From Symsagittifera roscoffensis (Eukaryota > Xenacoelomorpha > Acoela > Convolutidae), in contig NC_087069.1 in NCBI RefSeq assembly GCF_963678635.1, forward strand, positions 15,350,660 through 15,414,659: a stretch of 64,000 nucleotides of DNA, in the 5' to 3' direction. Shown here piece by piece: positions 1 to 9,662 of the stretch. Numbering within the stretch: the first letter of the stretch is position 1; each line of letters starts with the position of its first letter. A model generated the notes under the pieces. The model was not told where the DNA came from. It saw nothing but the letters and a program-made list of their open reading frames with translations, and ran no database searches. The position numbers were made by a program, and so were the translations under genes.

Positions 1-7
1 TAGGAAG

Positions 8-574
8 TTGCGATTTCCTTTACAATCAATTGAGTCGTCTGAATTCAACGAGGTGGTGCAGATAGATCACCAGAAGATATGCATGACAGACAGCGGTTAC
101 AACCAAGTCTTGGTCATGATAGATCACTTCAAGAAGTATGCAGAGGCCGTGCCCTGCATAACTGCCTCGGCGGAAGAGACTTGCGACCACCTGATCAATA
201 CGTGGATAGCAAGACATGGTTGTCCAATGACGTTTCAATCGGACAATGGAACGGCTTTCGTAGGCGAGCTTACGAAAGAGCTTATGAGACGGTCACAAGT
301 CGCTCAGGCTCACTCCACGACATACCACCCTCAGACGAATGGCTTAGTGGAAAGACAGAATAGGACGTTAGTGTCGATGCTGAGGGTATATTGTTCCAGG
401 TACATGACCGATTGGGACAGATACCTTCCACAGGTGATGGGAGCTTATAATAGCACGCAACACTCCACCACTGGAGTCAGTCCACACATGATGCTGACGG
501 GACACGAGAAGTCTTTACCCTTGACATTCTTCTACCCAGAGTATGAGGGAAAGAAAACATCTCCACAGGTTTAA
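8..574 (+). CDS. Ty3/gypsy integrase catalytic core (partial)
   Basis: This encodes the RNase-H-like core of a retrotransposon integrase, the enzyme that joins element cDNA to host DNA. The DDE triad is visible as Asp20 (in VVQIDH), Asp79 (in QSDNGTAF) and Glu115 (in HPQTNGLVERQNR). There are 35 residues between the second Asp and the Glu, the classical DD35E spacing. The phrase YHPQTNGLVER is typical of Ty3/gypsy (Metaviridae) integrases. The HHCC zinc-binding N-terminal domain would lie left of the window. The next open stretch begins ten bases further on and carries the integrase C-terminal region. Confidence 0.9.
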   Translation: MRFPLQSIESSEFNEVVQIDHQKICMTDSGYNQVLVMIDHFKKYAEAVPCITASAEETCDHLINTWIARHGCPMTFQSDNGTAFVGELTKELMRRSQVAQAHSTTYHPQTNGLVERQNRTLVSMLRVYCSRYMTDWDRYLPQVMGAYNSTQHSTTGVSPHMMLTGHEKSLPLTFFYPEYEGKKTSPQV

Positions 575-583
575 GTAAGGGAT

Positions 584-2221
584 GTGATCAGACGTCAACA
601 GGAGTTGAACGATCTGTGTAGACGAAATACTCAGCAAGCACAGGCAAGGCAAAAGAAAAGATTCGACAAGAAAGCAGCTGGCGCAAAAGTTTACTCGGTG
701 GGAGACTATGTATGGGTATTTCAGAACGTTATACCACCGAAAGGGACAAAGAAACTTCTAAAGAAATGGAGGGGACCCTTCATGATTACGGAGGTGCACC
801 AGGAGGGACGCTTTTATAGACTGAGTACTGGCCGAGCCGCCCACTACGAGAACATCAAGCCACACAATCCATCGACAGAAGACTGGTGTATACCTGCAGA
901 CATGGAAGAAGGGGATTATCTAATGATGGATCCTGCTTGTGAGGTCAATGAAAAAGGCACCAGGGAGAAGAACGATGGAAACGAAGTCGTAGAGGAAGGT
1001 ACGGATACACCATTGGACCTGGATCCAAACGAACAGATCGAAGCGGACGATGAAACCTTACCCTACGCAGAGGAAGATTGGCAGGATCCCGAACAGACAG
1101 AGGTTCCCAAGAACTTCGAACCGGACCTTCCGTTCACGATGCAGACTCGTCAGAAGGACGGGACGAGACCAAGAAAGAAATACAATCCTTACGGTGACGA
1201 CTTTGTAGTGGATAGGATAGATCTAAAGAAAATAGTGGAGGAAGTAGTGGGTTTAGAGGAAATAACCGTGTCACAAGACATTGACATAGTCGATGATCAC
1301 AACGATGAGTGGGTTGACGACTGGTCGAAACCCGAAGTAGAATTCGACGATGAGCAACAGCAGTCAAATGAACAAGACCTGACGAACCTGCGCGTCTTAG
1401 AGTGGCTGATAGAAATGACATCAGACCCTAAAGAGACCAGCGTTACGATTCAAGACGTAGATCGCGAAAGCGCGAAATACATTAAGACCGAACGAGATGA
1501 TCCTTCCTGGGCTGCCCAGGAAGGACAACTTCTCATTCCAGCTTCTAACCTTGACTTAATATCCGGTATGCGATCGACGGGGACGCCGATGGATATTTTT
1601 GTCCGGGGAGTGGGGGTAGGACTTACCCACACTGAAAACTTGATAATAAAAAAATTAAGAATAGCAAGAGAAACAGGAGACTTAGAAGCAGAAACAGGCG
1701 AAGAACCTAAGAAACCTGATATAGGCAGGGTAGTTGAGTCATATTTTAATTTACCAAAAGAATATTCTAGTAACATAATACTAACAGACAGTGATTTCAT
1801 ACTCACAAACAGAACATGTGCAGTAGCAATCACCGCAGACAAGAGTTTTAGGACGGCGCTAGCGGCAGATTTTAAGAGGGAATATAAAAACGTGGAATTC
1901 CTTTGGAAGCAAAGACCAGGGATAGGGGGCGTAGCAGCCTTACCTCCGGCGGTGTCGCAGATACCGGGAAAGTTCTTGTGCTTCTTGGTAACGAGGGCGA
2001 CGGAGAAGCAGCACGTGGACCCAGAAAACCTAGTCTTGTCTTTGACGAGGCTGAGGGACTTCCTTGTGGAAATGGACGTGAAGGAGCTCTCGCTTCCAGT
2101 GTACGATCCAAATAGAGGAAGACTGCATCCTCGGGAATTGTACGCGCTTGTACACGTGATATTCTCTGATACGAACATACAAATATATCTACACAAGAAA
2201 TATTACTTAAGCATAGGCTGA
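584..2221 (+). CDS. Integrase C-terminal region with macro-domain-like tail
   Basis: Residues 1-100 match the C-terminal part of Ty3/gypsy integrases: a basic helix, then an SH3-like segment with GDYVWVF and KKWRGPFMITEV. Residues about 110-310 are acidic and low in complexity, probably a linker. Residues about 380-543 resemble a macro domain of the OARD1/TARG1 type (ADP-ribose binding or hydrolysis). The order of blocks is right: an FKREYKNVE helix, a PGIGGVAAL strand, KFLCFLVTRAT, then NLVLSLTRLRDFL, VKELSLPVYDP and a final NIQIYLHKKYY strand. Integrase identity is secure. The macro assignment is by eye and the binding activity is not shown. Part of this tail is repeated at 3693-4010. Confidence 0.75.
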   Translation: MIRRQQELNDLCRRNTQQAQARQKKRFDKKAAGAKVYSVGDYVWVFQNVIPPKGTKKLLKKWRGPFMITEVHQEGRFYRLSTGRAAHYENIKPHNPSTEDWCIPADMEEGDYLMMDPACEVNEKGTREKNDGNEVVEEGTDTPLDLDPNEQIEADDETLPYAEEDWQDPEQTEVPKNFEPDLPFTMQTRQKDGTRPRKKYNPYGDDFVVDRIDLKKIVEEVVGLEEITVSQDIDIVDDHNDEWVDDWSKPEVEFDDEQQQSNEQDLTNLRVLEWLIEMTSDPKETSVTIQDVDRESAKYIKTERDDPSWAAQEGQLLIPASNLDLISGMRSTGTPMDIFVRGVGVGLTHTENLIIKKLRIARETGDLEAETGEEPKKPDIGRVVESYFNLPKEYSSNIILTDSDFILTNRTCAVAITADKSFRTALAADFKREYKNVEFLWKQRPGIGGVAALPPAVSQIPGKFLCFLVTRATEKQHVDPENLVLSLTRLRDFLVEMDVKELSLPVYDPNRGRLHPRELYALVHVIFSDTNIQIYLHKKYYLSIG

Positions 2222-2631
2222 GTGATGTGCGAAAGAGTGCTAGGCCAAAGATCAAGTCGTGTGTAATGTGTGATATGTGTGTTAAGTTATGTTATGTTAT
2301 GTTATGTTATGTGTTAGGTTATTAAGATCATGGGTAAGTAGGGGTTAGTGACCATGAACAACTAAATGACGATCTTGGGAATAGATCCAAAGTTTGGACT
2401 GTCCAATCTTAGGTCGAATTCCAAAATTTTAGAAACCAATTGATTTTAACAAATTTTAGGATAAATATCTTTTTATCTGAACTGTTTTAAGCAAATTTTA
2501 ACGATATATGTTAAGGTGAAACTGACAAGTGTGACATTCATGATTTCTTTTCTAGATCCTGATTGATCATTTAATTGCTCATTTGAGTCAAAACTTGAAA
2601 TCGAAATCAAATCAAACTTGGAAAGAACAGT
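2222..2631 (+). other. Non-coding spacer with TTATG microsatellite (copy 1)
   Basis: This AT-rich stretch lies between the pol end and the coiled-coil ORF and has no credible ORF. It contains a short (TTATG)n run at about 2281-2313. The spacer recurs at 4011-4425 in the duplicated unit, where the run is one unit longer (about 4071-4107). It may hold a splice acceptor or leader for the downstream ORFs, but no signal was recognised with confidence. Confidence 0.6.
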
Positions 2632-3282
2632 ATGGACAATTTCAGCCTGGATGAATTGATGGACCTGGCAGAGGCATATGTAGGACCGATGGTAGATGCG
2701 ATCTATCGTCGGCTGATCGAACGAGACTTCGCTCTGGAGGACCCAGAGGTGGTCATGTTGCTGACCGCCCTGATCAACATCTTGGGGCACGACAACCGTG
2801 GGGACCGCCCCACGGAAGTCCTGTTGATGGCAGCATATGGAGAAAGAGGAGTACTAGACCGCCCGAACATGAGAGTGATGAGGTGGAGAAACGGGGCTCT
2901 CTCAGGGAGTGACTTGGCGAATGAGCCTGGGTTGGGAAGTTCTAGGACTTACCAACCAGGTGAGATGCCAATGCCCTCTAAGCCCAAACCTGGGTTGACG
3001 AGAATGCATCGGGAGATGAACAGCGAGGCGACCTCGTCTGGTTCACCACTGAGAGCAGCTGTGCCACCGAAAAGGGCGAAAGTAACGCAGAAGGTTCAGA
3101 CGAACCAAACCATACAAGATCTGGACGAGATGAACGATCAACTGAGAAGTACGAAGAAGGAGTTAGACGATATGACGAAGACCATGCTGGCGATGGAGGA
3201 AGACCGGGACATGTGGAGAAAGTTGTTTGAAGACTGCAACAAAAAGCAGGGTGAAGAAATTGAACGCTTGAGGCGGGACTAA
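2632..3282 (+). CDS. Coiled-coil protein, copy 1
   Basis: This 216-residue protein of unknown function starts at a clear ATG after the AT-rich spacer. Residues 1-70 look helical and acidic. Residues about 75-145 are rich in Pro, Ser and Gly and probably disordered. Residues about 155-216 form a long charged helix with heptad-like Leu/Met spacing (LDEMNDQLRSTKKELDDM and onward), a likely coiled coil for self-association. No zinc knuckle or known Gag motif was seen. A nearly identical copy lies at 4426-5076. A structural or assembly role is conceivable but is inference only. Confidence 0.7.
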   Translation: MDNFSLDELMDLAEAYVGPMVDAIYRRLIERDFALEDPEVVMLLTALINILGHDNRGDRPTEVLLMAAYGERGVLDRPNMRVMRWRNGALSGSDLANEPGLGSSRTYQPGEMPMPSKPKPGLTRMHREMNSEATSSGSPLRAAVPPKRAKVTQKVQTNQTIQDLDEMNDQLRSTKKELDDMTKTMLAMEEDRDMWRKLFEDCNKKQGEEIERLRRD

Positions 3283-3326
3283 AAAGAGCGATCAGAGCGG
3301 TTGGCGTTGACAACAGCCATGGAAAA

Positions 3327-4010
3327 GTGATACCTGCAAGGAGTATTCGTCGTGGGCAGTCCCCGATGGAGCTCTTGACACCTCGAGAAATGAGTCAAAC
3401 AACGGAGACACGGCTTCCAGCAGAGACGAACCGAGTAACAATCCCGGATCCTAGTGACACCTTGGGTGATCCCGTCGTAGAACAGACAGTGAGAAAACTG
3501 ATAGAGACAGCTGGACGATTGGTCGCTAACAAGAATGCACCAGGTTCCGGGGTGACTGCACCCTATGGAACGGTTGACGATACGGGCAGAGTACAACTCT
3601 CCCAGACCGTGATCAGACAAGGGATAAGTAACGTGACACCACTCATGGGGAACTCGAGAATCCCAGAGAGGAAAGTAAGGAAGATGCCAGCGTGGAAGCA
3701 AAGACCAGGGATAGGGGGCGTAGCAGCCTTACCTCCGGCGGTGTCGCAGATACCGGGAAAATTCTTGTGCTTCTTGGTAACGAGGGCGACGGAGAAGCAG
3801 CACGTGGACCCAGAAAACCTAGTCTTGTCTTTGACGAGGCTGAGGGACTTCCTTGTGGAAATGGACGTGAAGGAGCTCTCGCTTCCAGTGTACGATCCAA
3901 ATAGAGGAAGACTGCATCCTCGGGAATTGTACGCGCTTGTACACGTGATATTCTCTGATACGAACATACAAATATATCTACACAAGAAATATTACTTAAG
4001 CATAGGCTGA
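3327..4010 (+). CDS. Chimeric open frame made by the duplication junction
   Basis: The first 122 residues equal the start of the SGNH ORF at 5121. At about 3693 the sequence passes directly into the duplicated macro-domain tail, which runs to 4010. The frame is therefore a by-product of the tandem duplication, not an independent gene. It opens with GTG and has no credible initiator of its own. It is listed so that a reader does not mistake it for a second macro-domain gene. Confidence 0.75.
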   Translation: MIPARSIRRGQSPMELLTPREMSQTTETRLPAETNRVTIPDPSDTLGDPVVEQTVRKLIETAGRLVANKNAPGSGVTAPYGTVDDTGRVQLSQTVIRQGISNVTPLMGNSRIPERKVRKMPAWKQRPGIGGVAALPPAVSQIPGKFLCFLVTRATEKQHVDPENLVLSLTRLRDFLVEMDVKELSLPVYDPNRGRLHPRELYALVHVIFSDTNIQIYLHKKYYLSIG

Positions 4011-4425
4011 GTGATGTGCGAAAGAGTGCTAGGCCAAAGATCAAGTCGTGTGTAATGTGTGATATGTGTGTTATGTTATGTTATGTTATGTTATGTTATG
4101 TTATGTGTTAGGTTATTAAGATCATGGGTAAGTAGGGGTTAGTGACCATGAACAACTAAATGACGATCTTGGGAATAGATCCAAAGTTTGGACTGTCCAA
4201 TCTTAGGTCGAATTCCAAAATTTTAGAAACCAATTGATTTTAACAAATTTTAGGATAAATATCTTTTTATCTGAACTGTTTTAAGCAAATTTTAACGATA
4301 TATGTTAAGGTGAAACTGACAAGTGTGACATTCATGATTTCTTTTCTAGATCCTGATTGATCATTTAATTGCTCATTTGAGTCAAAACTTGAAATCGAAA
4401 TCAAATCAAACTTGGAAAGAACAGT
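4011..4425 (+). other. Non-coding spacer (copy 2)
   Basis: This repeats the 2222-2631 spacer inside the second duplication unit, with one more TTATG unit. It lies between the chimeric frame and the second coiled-coil ORF. No gene was seen in it. Confidence 0.6.
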
Positions 4426-5076
4426 ATGGACAATTTCAGCCTGGATGAATTGATGGACCTGGCAGAGGCATATGTAGGACCGATGGTAGATGCGATCTAT
4501 CGTCGGTTGATCGAACGAGACTTCGCTCTGGAGGACCCAGAGGTGGTCATGTTGCTGACCGCCCTGATCAACATCTTGGGGCACGACAACCGTGGGGACC
4601 GCCCCACGGAAGTCCTGTTGATGGCAGCATATGGAGAAAGAGGAGTACTAGACCGCCCGAACATGAGAGTGATGAGGTGGAGAAACGAGGCTCTCTCAGG
4701 GAGTGACTTGGCGAATGAGCCTGGGTTGGGAAGTTCTAGGACTTACCAACCAGGTGAGATGCCAATGCCCTCTAAGCCCAAACCTGGGTTGACGAGAATG
4801 CATCGGGAGATGAACAGCGAGGCGACCTCGTCTGGTTCACCACTGAGAGCAGCTGTGCCACCGAAAAGGGCGAAAGTAACGCAGAAGGTTCAGACGAACC
4901 AAACCATACAAGATCTGGACGAGATGAACGATCAACTGAGAAGTACGAAGAAGGAGTTAGACGATATGACGAAGACCATGCTGGCGATGGAGGAAGACCG
5001 GGACATGTGGAGAAAGTTGTTTGAAGACTGCAACAAAAAGCAGGGTGAAGAAATTGAACGCTTGAGGCGGGACTAA
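4426..5076 (+). CDS. Coiled-coil protein, copy 2
   Basis: This is the second copy of the 216-residue coiled-coil ORF, nearly identical to 2632-3282. It is the copy that sits directly before the intact SGNH ORF, so it is more likely to be in the element's original gene order. Its end overlaps the open region of the next frame, a layout that in other retroelements goes with coupled translation or frameshifting. No such mechanism is demonstrated here. Confidence 0.7.
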   Translation: MDNFSLDELMDLAEAYVGPMVDAIYRRLIERDFALEDPEVVMLLTALINILGHDNRGDRPTEVLLMAAYGERGVLDRPNMRVMRWRNEALSGSDLANEPGLGSSRTYQPGEMPMPSKPKPGLTRMHREMNSEATSSGSPLRAAVPPKRAKVTQKVQTNQTIQDLDEMNDQLRSTKKELDDMTKTMLAMEEDRDMWRKLFEDCNKKQGEEIERLRRD

Positions 5077-5120
5077 AAAGAGCGATCAGAGCGGTTGGCG
5101 TTGACAACAGCCATGGAAAA

Positions 5121-8100
5121 GTGATACCTGCAAGGAGTATTCGTCGTGGGCAGTCCCCGATGGAGCTCTTGACACCTCGAGAAATGAGTCAAACAACGGA
5201 GACACGGCTTCCAGCAGAGACGAACCGAGTAACAATCCCGGATCCTAGTGACACCTTGGGTGATCCCGTCGTAGAACAGACAGTGAGAAAACTGATAGAG
5301 ACAGCTGGACGATTGGTCGCTAACAAGAATGCACCAGGTTCCGGGGTGACTGCACCCTATGGAACGGTTGACGATACGGGCAGAGTACAACTCTCCCAGA
5401 CCGTGATCAGACAAGGGATAAGTAACGTGACACCACTCATGGGGAACTCGAGAATCCCAGAGAGGAAAGTAAGGAAGATGCCAGCGAAGAAAGTGTCTCG
5501 TGTAATAGACGTGCAGAAGAATAATCAATTAAAGTATAATTTCACGGGAGTTCCGGAGACAGATCCGAGGGCCTGCTTCAATCGAGCTACCTGGAGCCCG
5601 GCTGTGAACCTGCAGCAACCACCACTCGGGACATCTCACCTGATATTGGGAGACAGCTTAGTCAGAGTGCTGTCGAATTTGAGGACCTCATGGGTCACCA
5701 CGGTGATGGCCTTTGGAGGCGCCACGATGGCCCAATTATATCGCATGGTGGAGCTGATGAATCCAGGGAAGATACCCAATGTGATGATCTTAGTTGGGAC
5801 GAATGATATCTCCAGAGGATCAGATGAGCAGGAAGCACTGTGGGAATCAATGATGGTGTGTTTGTTCACTACTCTCTGGCAGAAGTTCAGTTGCGCGGTA
5901 CTGACCGTTTGCACGGTGCCAATGAACGCAAGAAGCCTGACAGCATCAGGAAGAAGGCACAACGAGGGAGTCATGAGATGGAACAACATCTTGAGAAACC
6001 TAGCAAATCGAAATGCTGGAAGAATGATCCTCATGGACATTGAACATGAATTGAGAGCCATGGATCAAGCCAGACTGACCACAGATGGCATCCACTTCGA
6101 CAGTGTTGAAGGACAAGCTTGGTTGAATCGAGTCTTCCAAGAACGGTTGGATGAGCTGGAAGCAGAACTCTTTGACACAGGAGTGCTGAAGGAAGAGGGA
6201 ACGGTGAGTGATACGGTGATCACCACCTTTGTGCCTCCTAACCTGGAAACACGCTTGGGTACGGTCCCAGCCGTCACAGATTACCGGCAACAAAGCTCCA
6301 GTGAACCAGGTCGAAGAACAGACGTACAGGATCGGTTGGGAGAAGCACCGATGAGGAGGACAATTCATCCTAGGAGAAGGATAGGACCTGTCAACCAACC
6401 AATCGAAGAAGTAGCAGGCACATCTAGATCGGACGCTAGATCGGAGACGACGAGTACCAGTCGAGAGGAGAGACCGAGCAGAGGCTCATTGATGTGGTCG
6501 CGATCCATACCGTCTCCTTGGCATATATACAAAGACGAACTAATGAAGCTGGACCTACAGAGAGTGAGCTTCATCGAAGATGCAAGGAGGATGCTGAATG
6601 GAGCGACGCTATCCGTCAGCAGATTGTACTCGATAACCGGCGTAGACTGGTTGATAGCCGCTAGCATAAATTTCAGCTCCACGACGGCCTTGAGATTTGC
6701 CGACTTGGAGGGACTGCCCTCCAACAACACAATGGGACCTGTGAATGCAAGACCGTTGCAAGATGTGAGATTGAACCATGATGAGAGGAATCGTGAAGAA
6801 AGGCCAGGAAGATTCCTGACGGCGAGAGCGCCGATTGGACAACACGTGAAGATATTTAGGCAATTGACGACACCACCTGGTCATGTGAAGGAGAGAGTGT
6901 ACCCAAAACTAGTGAACCAAGATGGTGATGCCCAGAGATATGGCGGATTGACAGCGATAAAGAAAGATGAGACCATCTTCGCCGCCTACGACAAAGCAGA
7001 GATGAGAAAGGCCAAAATCATGGTAGTGGCGAATTCAGAGTTCGTGTACACCTCTAAGTCTTTGTTTTGGCCGGACGTCATAATGCTGGCCGCAGTTGAC
7101 CTAGACCTATTGCAATCAGTGTCATTGGCTATAGGGGTACAAAGGCAGACAGAAATGAACCCTATAACGATTGTGTTTGCTGGCATCAATGACCATCTAC
7201 ACAGTAGAGGTTTTCTGAGCAGGCTCAGAGATTCTGCAACAGCAGAAAACGCAGTATGGCCAGCGATAAAAGACATCCTGGAGTCGATGGGTGAAGTGGT
7301 GGACGCGACGAAGGAGGGATCATTCAATAAAGTGACGTTGAGAGTAGTATTTGCGTTGTCTCCGGGATATGCACATCTCCCGGATGGACTGAAATTTGTG
7401 TATACAATGGTAGCCTTACTTTCGGAGGGAAAATATGATGTGATCATATCAGCCCCGAATCGCATGATAGAAATGGAGAACCTGAGGCCACTTAAGGCTG
7501 AACTGCCTGCAGTATGGTCAGATATCTCAAACGCGATGAGAGTGTTCAAGGACCACGCGCTACACATGTTAGTGTTGGACGAAGTGCTGGGGTTGGAACT
7601 GTCCAACTTCAGTCGGCAACTCAAACTGAAACCAGGAATAGATGACGACCATCGAGTGATCACGGCAATGTCCAACGACTTGTGGTTCCGAGCAATGGAA
7701 GTGGCGAGTGAAGACACGAGAAGAAAGAATTCACTGGAGACGAGAGCTCATCTGGAAGCGATGGTGCTGAGAACCAAGCCGGAAGCAAACCAGTGGCTAC
7801 ACCTGAATCCTAGAGTAGCGGCATTGGGTGCAGATGCTTTTCAGCAAGGCCCAGTAATGATCACTAAGATACACGCCTACTTGTTGAAGGAGGTGAACCT
7901 GGCGGAAAATTCCGGAGAAAAGACAGCTGAGTTCGTGAACAGAATGTGTCAGATTACTCTGGAAACCTTCTGGACCCAGGAAGTGAAGGGACAGGAGGGA
8001 TTTGAAAGGACAGACAGCATGCTAGAAGGGTTGGGAGCCGGATGGACCGCGTCCTTCTTGGCAAAAGTTTACCCGAAAGTCTCGCACTATTTGATAAAGG

Positions 8101-9662
8101 AATTCCTCCAAGCAGTAGTGAAAGTATCGATAGTGGAATTAATAGCCTTGTTCGTGACGTTCGGAGCGGAGAGTTTCGTGAAAGGACCGGCGATACTGCT
8201 TACGGATGGAATACAGAACCTGCGACTAGATGGACTTCTGACATTGATCGCAATAACCCACGGAAACTTGGGAGGACTGATGAAACTGGCACGTTGTCCA
8301 GAGCAGATGAAAGAGAGAGTGAGGAATCTGGATATGAAGAAAACCACGGACTCGTGGAACAAAATAAGAGACCTGAGACACACTCTTATCCAGTATCTCT
8401 TGCAGCAAAATCGCTTTGGAACCGGAGAAGACGAGACAATTGAAAGAGAGGAAGATGTTAGACGACATGTTGGAGGCATGCCGCTATTAACAGATTTGAG
8501 CTTAGCTATGAGAATCGATCCCTTGGCGCTGATCAGAGGAGTCACGGAGTTCGTGACAGTGATCTATGGACCAGCAGTCACCTTTGCGTTCCCTGACGTT
8601 AAAGTGGAAGCATATAGGAGGTCGGTGCTGCACCTGAACCTCATATCGGCAGTGGACGGTAGTACACTGAACTGGTGTGAGCAGCACGCATTGCGAGAGC
8701 TCATGAGTGAAGATCTGTTATTTGCGAAAATATCGGAGCCAGAGATGACAGTCATCAATTTTGACGATCACTTCTGTGACCGCATGGGAGAAGTAGAAAG
8801 AGGGCACATCGAGGTGTTTCCAAAGCTTTGGAATCTGAGGCCCTATGACAAAACGATTAGTGAAATGACCAGAGTGCCTCGTCTCACAGCAGCCTATCAC
8901 AAAGTGAGAGAAGAGACGAAGGACTGGGGCGATTACAAGAAGCTACCGGAGGCAATCCCTGAATTCCCTCTGATAAGAAGGATGCTGCTCGGAGCAGTTT
9001 CCGTAGTACAAACTCCTAGATTGAGAGCATTCGAAACCAATGAAAGGAGAGTAGGGAATTTCTCGGTGACGATGGATCCATGCTTCGTGGGGAGAAATGC
9101 CGCCGTGTTACAGTACACACGATTTGCGTACACGGATCAAGCGACGAGAAGGCGAATAAGCAACGCCGCTACTCCCAAGCCTGGAAGATTTGATGAGGAA
9201 TGGAAGGGACTAGGCTTAGCTCCGATGAGAATGAGAGGCAGGACAGAATTGCCTGAAGCCTCATTGATCCTGACCAGTGTGAGGAAGGAGATGAAAGTTG
9301 GAGGAGTATTGCAGACGAGAACTTTCCTAGCACCCTTGGGCTGCGAAGAAATCAAAGTGGTCCATGGAGAAGAGGAAGATAAATCGGCCGGTACATTGCT
9401 CATACCGAGATTCCATGAAGAAGCCGACAATAACGAACAAGGACCATCGAACTCGAATAAGGATAAGTCAGAAGGAGATGACGGACAGGGTGGAAGCCGT
9501 CAGACTGAAGAACCCATGCAACAAGATCAAGCTGGGCTGGTGGGGAAGACGACAGGGCATCGACAGGAGGAACATCCAGCCTGGATTTTACGTTGGAAGC
9601 GACTGAGCCAGCGGATGAAGGCACCTCGACGCTGGAGCCTCCGTCAGCCTTTATGGAAATGA
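5121..9662 (+). CDS. Large retroelement protein with SGNH/GDSL hydrolase domain
   Basis: About 1,500 residues. Residues about 165-345 form an SGNH/GDSL hydrolase-like domain. Block I is ILGDSLVRVL with Ser179, block III is VGTNDI with Gly226 and Asn228, and block V is DGIHFD with Asp322 and His325. All four name-giving residues are present, so esterase or deacylase chemistry is plausible. A second region, residues about 637-760, has a GxND-like FAGINDHL (Gly688, Asn690, Asp691) after VVANSEFVYTS and may be a degenerate second SGNH fold. Residues about 760-1430 are helical, of unknown function, and the last 90 residues are low in complexity and polar. The frame's first GTG is used only as a boundary; the true start is uncertain. 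The next ORF overlaps it by an ATGA. Confidence 0.7.
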   Translation: MIPARSIRRGQSPMELLTPREMSQTTETRLPAETNRVTIPDPSDTLGDPVVEQTVRKLIETAGRLVANKNAPGSGVTAPYGTVDDTGRVQLSQTVIRQGISNVTPLMGNSRIPERKVRKMPAKKVSRVIDVQKNNQLKYNFTGVPETDPRACFNRATWSPAVNLQQPPLGTSHLILGDSLVRVLSNLRTSWVTTVMAFGGATMAQLYRMVELMNPGKIPNVMILVGTNDISRGSDEQEALWESMMVCLFTTLWQKFSCAVLTVCTVPMNARSLTASGRRHNEGVMRWNNILRNLANRNAGRMILMDIEHELRAMDQARLTTDGIHFDSVEGQAWLNRVFQERLDELEAELFDTGVLKEEGTVSDTVITTFVPPNLETRLGTVPAVTDYRQQSSSEPGRRTDVQDRLGEAPMRRTIHPRRRIGPVNQPIEEVAGTSRSDARSETTSTSREERPSRGSLMWSRSIPSPWHIYKDELMKLDLQRVSFIEDARRMLNGATLSVSRLYSITGVDWLIAASINFSSTTALRFADLEGLPSNNTMGPVNARPLQDVRLNHDERNREERPGRFLTARAPIGQHVKIFRQLTTPPGHVKERVYPKLVNQDGDAQRYGGLTAIKKDETIFAAYDKAEMRKAKIMVVANSEFVYTSKSLFWPDVIMLAAVDLDLLQSVSLAIGVQRQTEMNPITIVFAGINDHLHSRGFLSRLRDSATAENAVWPAIKDILESMGEVVDATKEGSFNKVTLRVVFALSPGYAHLPDGLKFVYTMVALLSEGKYDVIISAPNRMIEMENLRPLKAELPAVWSDISNAMRVFKDHALHMLVLDEVLGLELSNFSRQLKLKPGIDDDHRVITAMSNDLWFRAMEVASEDTRRKNSLETRAHLEAMVLRTKPEANQWLHLNPRVAALGADAFQQGPVMITKIHAYLLKEVNLAENSGEKTAEFVNRMCQITLETFWTQEVKGQEGFERTDSMLEGLGAGWTASFLAKVYPKVSHYLIKEFLQAVVKVSIVELIALFVTFGAESFVKGPAILLTDGIQNLRLDGLLTLIAITHGNLGGLMKLARCPEQMKERVRNLDMKKTTDSWNKIRDLRHTLIQYLLQQNRFGTGEDETIEREEDVRRHVGGMPLLTDLSLAMRIDPLALIRGVTEFVTVIYGPAVTFAFPDVKVEAYRRSVLHLNLISAVDGSTLNWCEQHALRELMSEDLLFAKISEPEMTVINFDDHFCDRMGEVERGHIEVFPKLWNLRPYDKTISEMTRVPRLTAAYHKVREETKDWGDYKKLPEAIPEFPLIRRMLLGAVSVVQTPRLRAFETNERRVGNFSVTMDPCFVGRNAAVLQYTRFAYTDQATRRRISNAATPKPGRFDEEWKGLGLAPMRMRGRTELPEASLILTSVRKEMKVGGVLQTRTFLAPLGCEEIKVVHGEEEDKSAGTLLIPRFHEEADNNEQGPSNSNKDKSEGDDGQGGSRQTEEPMQQDQAGLVGKTTGHRQEEHPAWILRWKRLSQRMKAPRRWSLRQPLWK

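Larger units (their letters stand above)
1904..5486 (+). repeat. Recent 1.79-kb tandem duplication inside the element
   Basis: Bases 1904-3692 and 3693-5486 are two head-to-tail copies. Each starts with TGGAAGCAAAGACCAGGGAT and ends with GATGCCAGCG. The offset is 1,789 bp, rising to 1,794 bp after a TTATG microsatellite that is one unit longer in the second copy. Only a few other single-base differences were seen. Each copy contains the end of the macro-domain tail, the spacer, the coiled-coil ORF and the beginning of the SGNH ORF. The near identity means the event is very young, or that it is an assembly artefact from unmerged haplotypes. Confidence 0.95.

Noticed and set aside
1450-2196. 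Long minus-strand open frame opposite the macro-domain tail
   Set aside because: It is the shadow of the + strand coding frame; composition is Ser-rich and it is simply repeated with the duplication.
3563-4044. Second macro-domain gene
   Set aside because: It is only the duplicated tail joined to the start of another ORF at the duplication junction.
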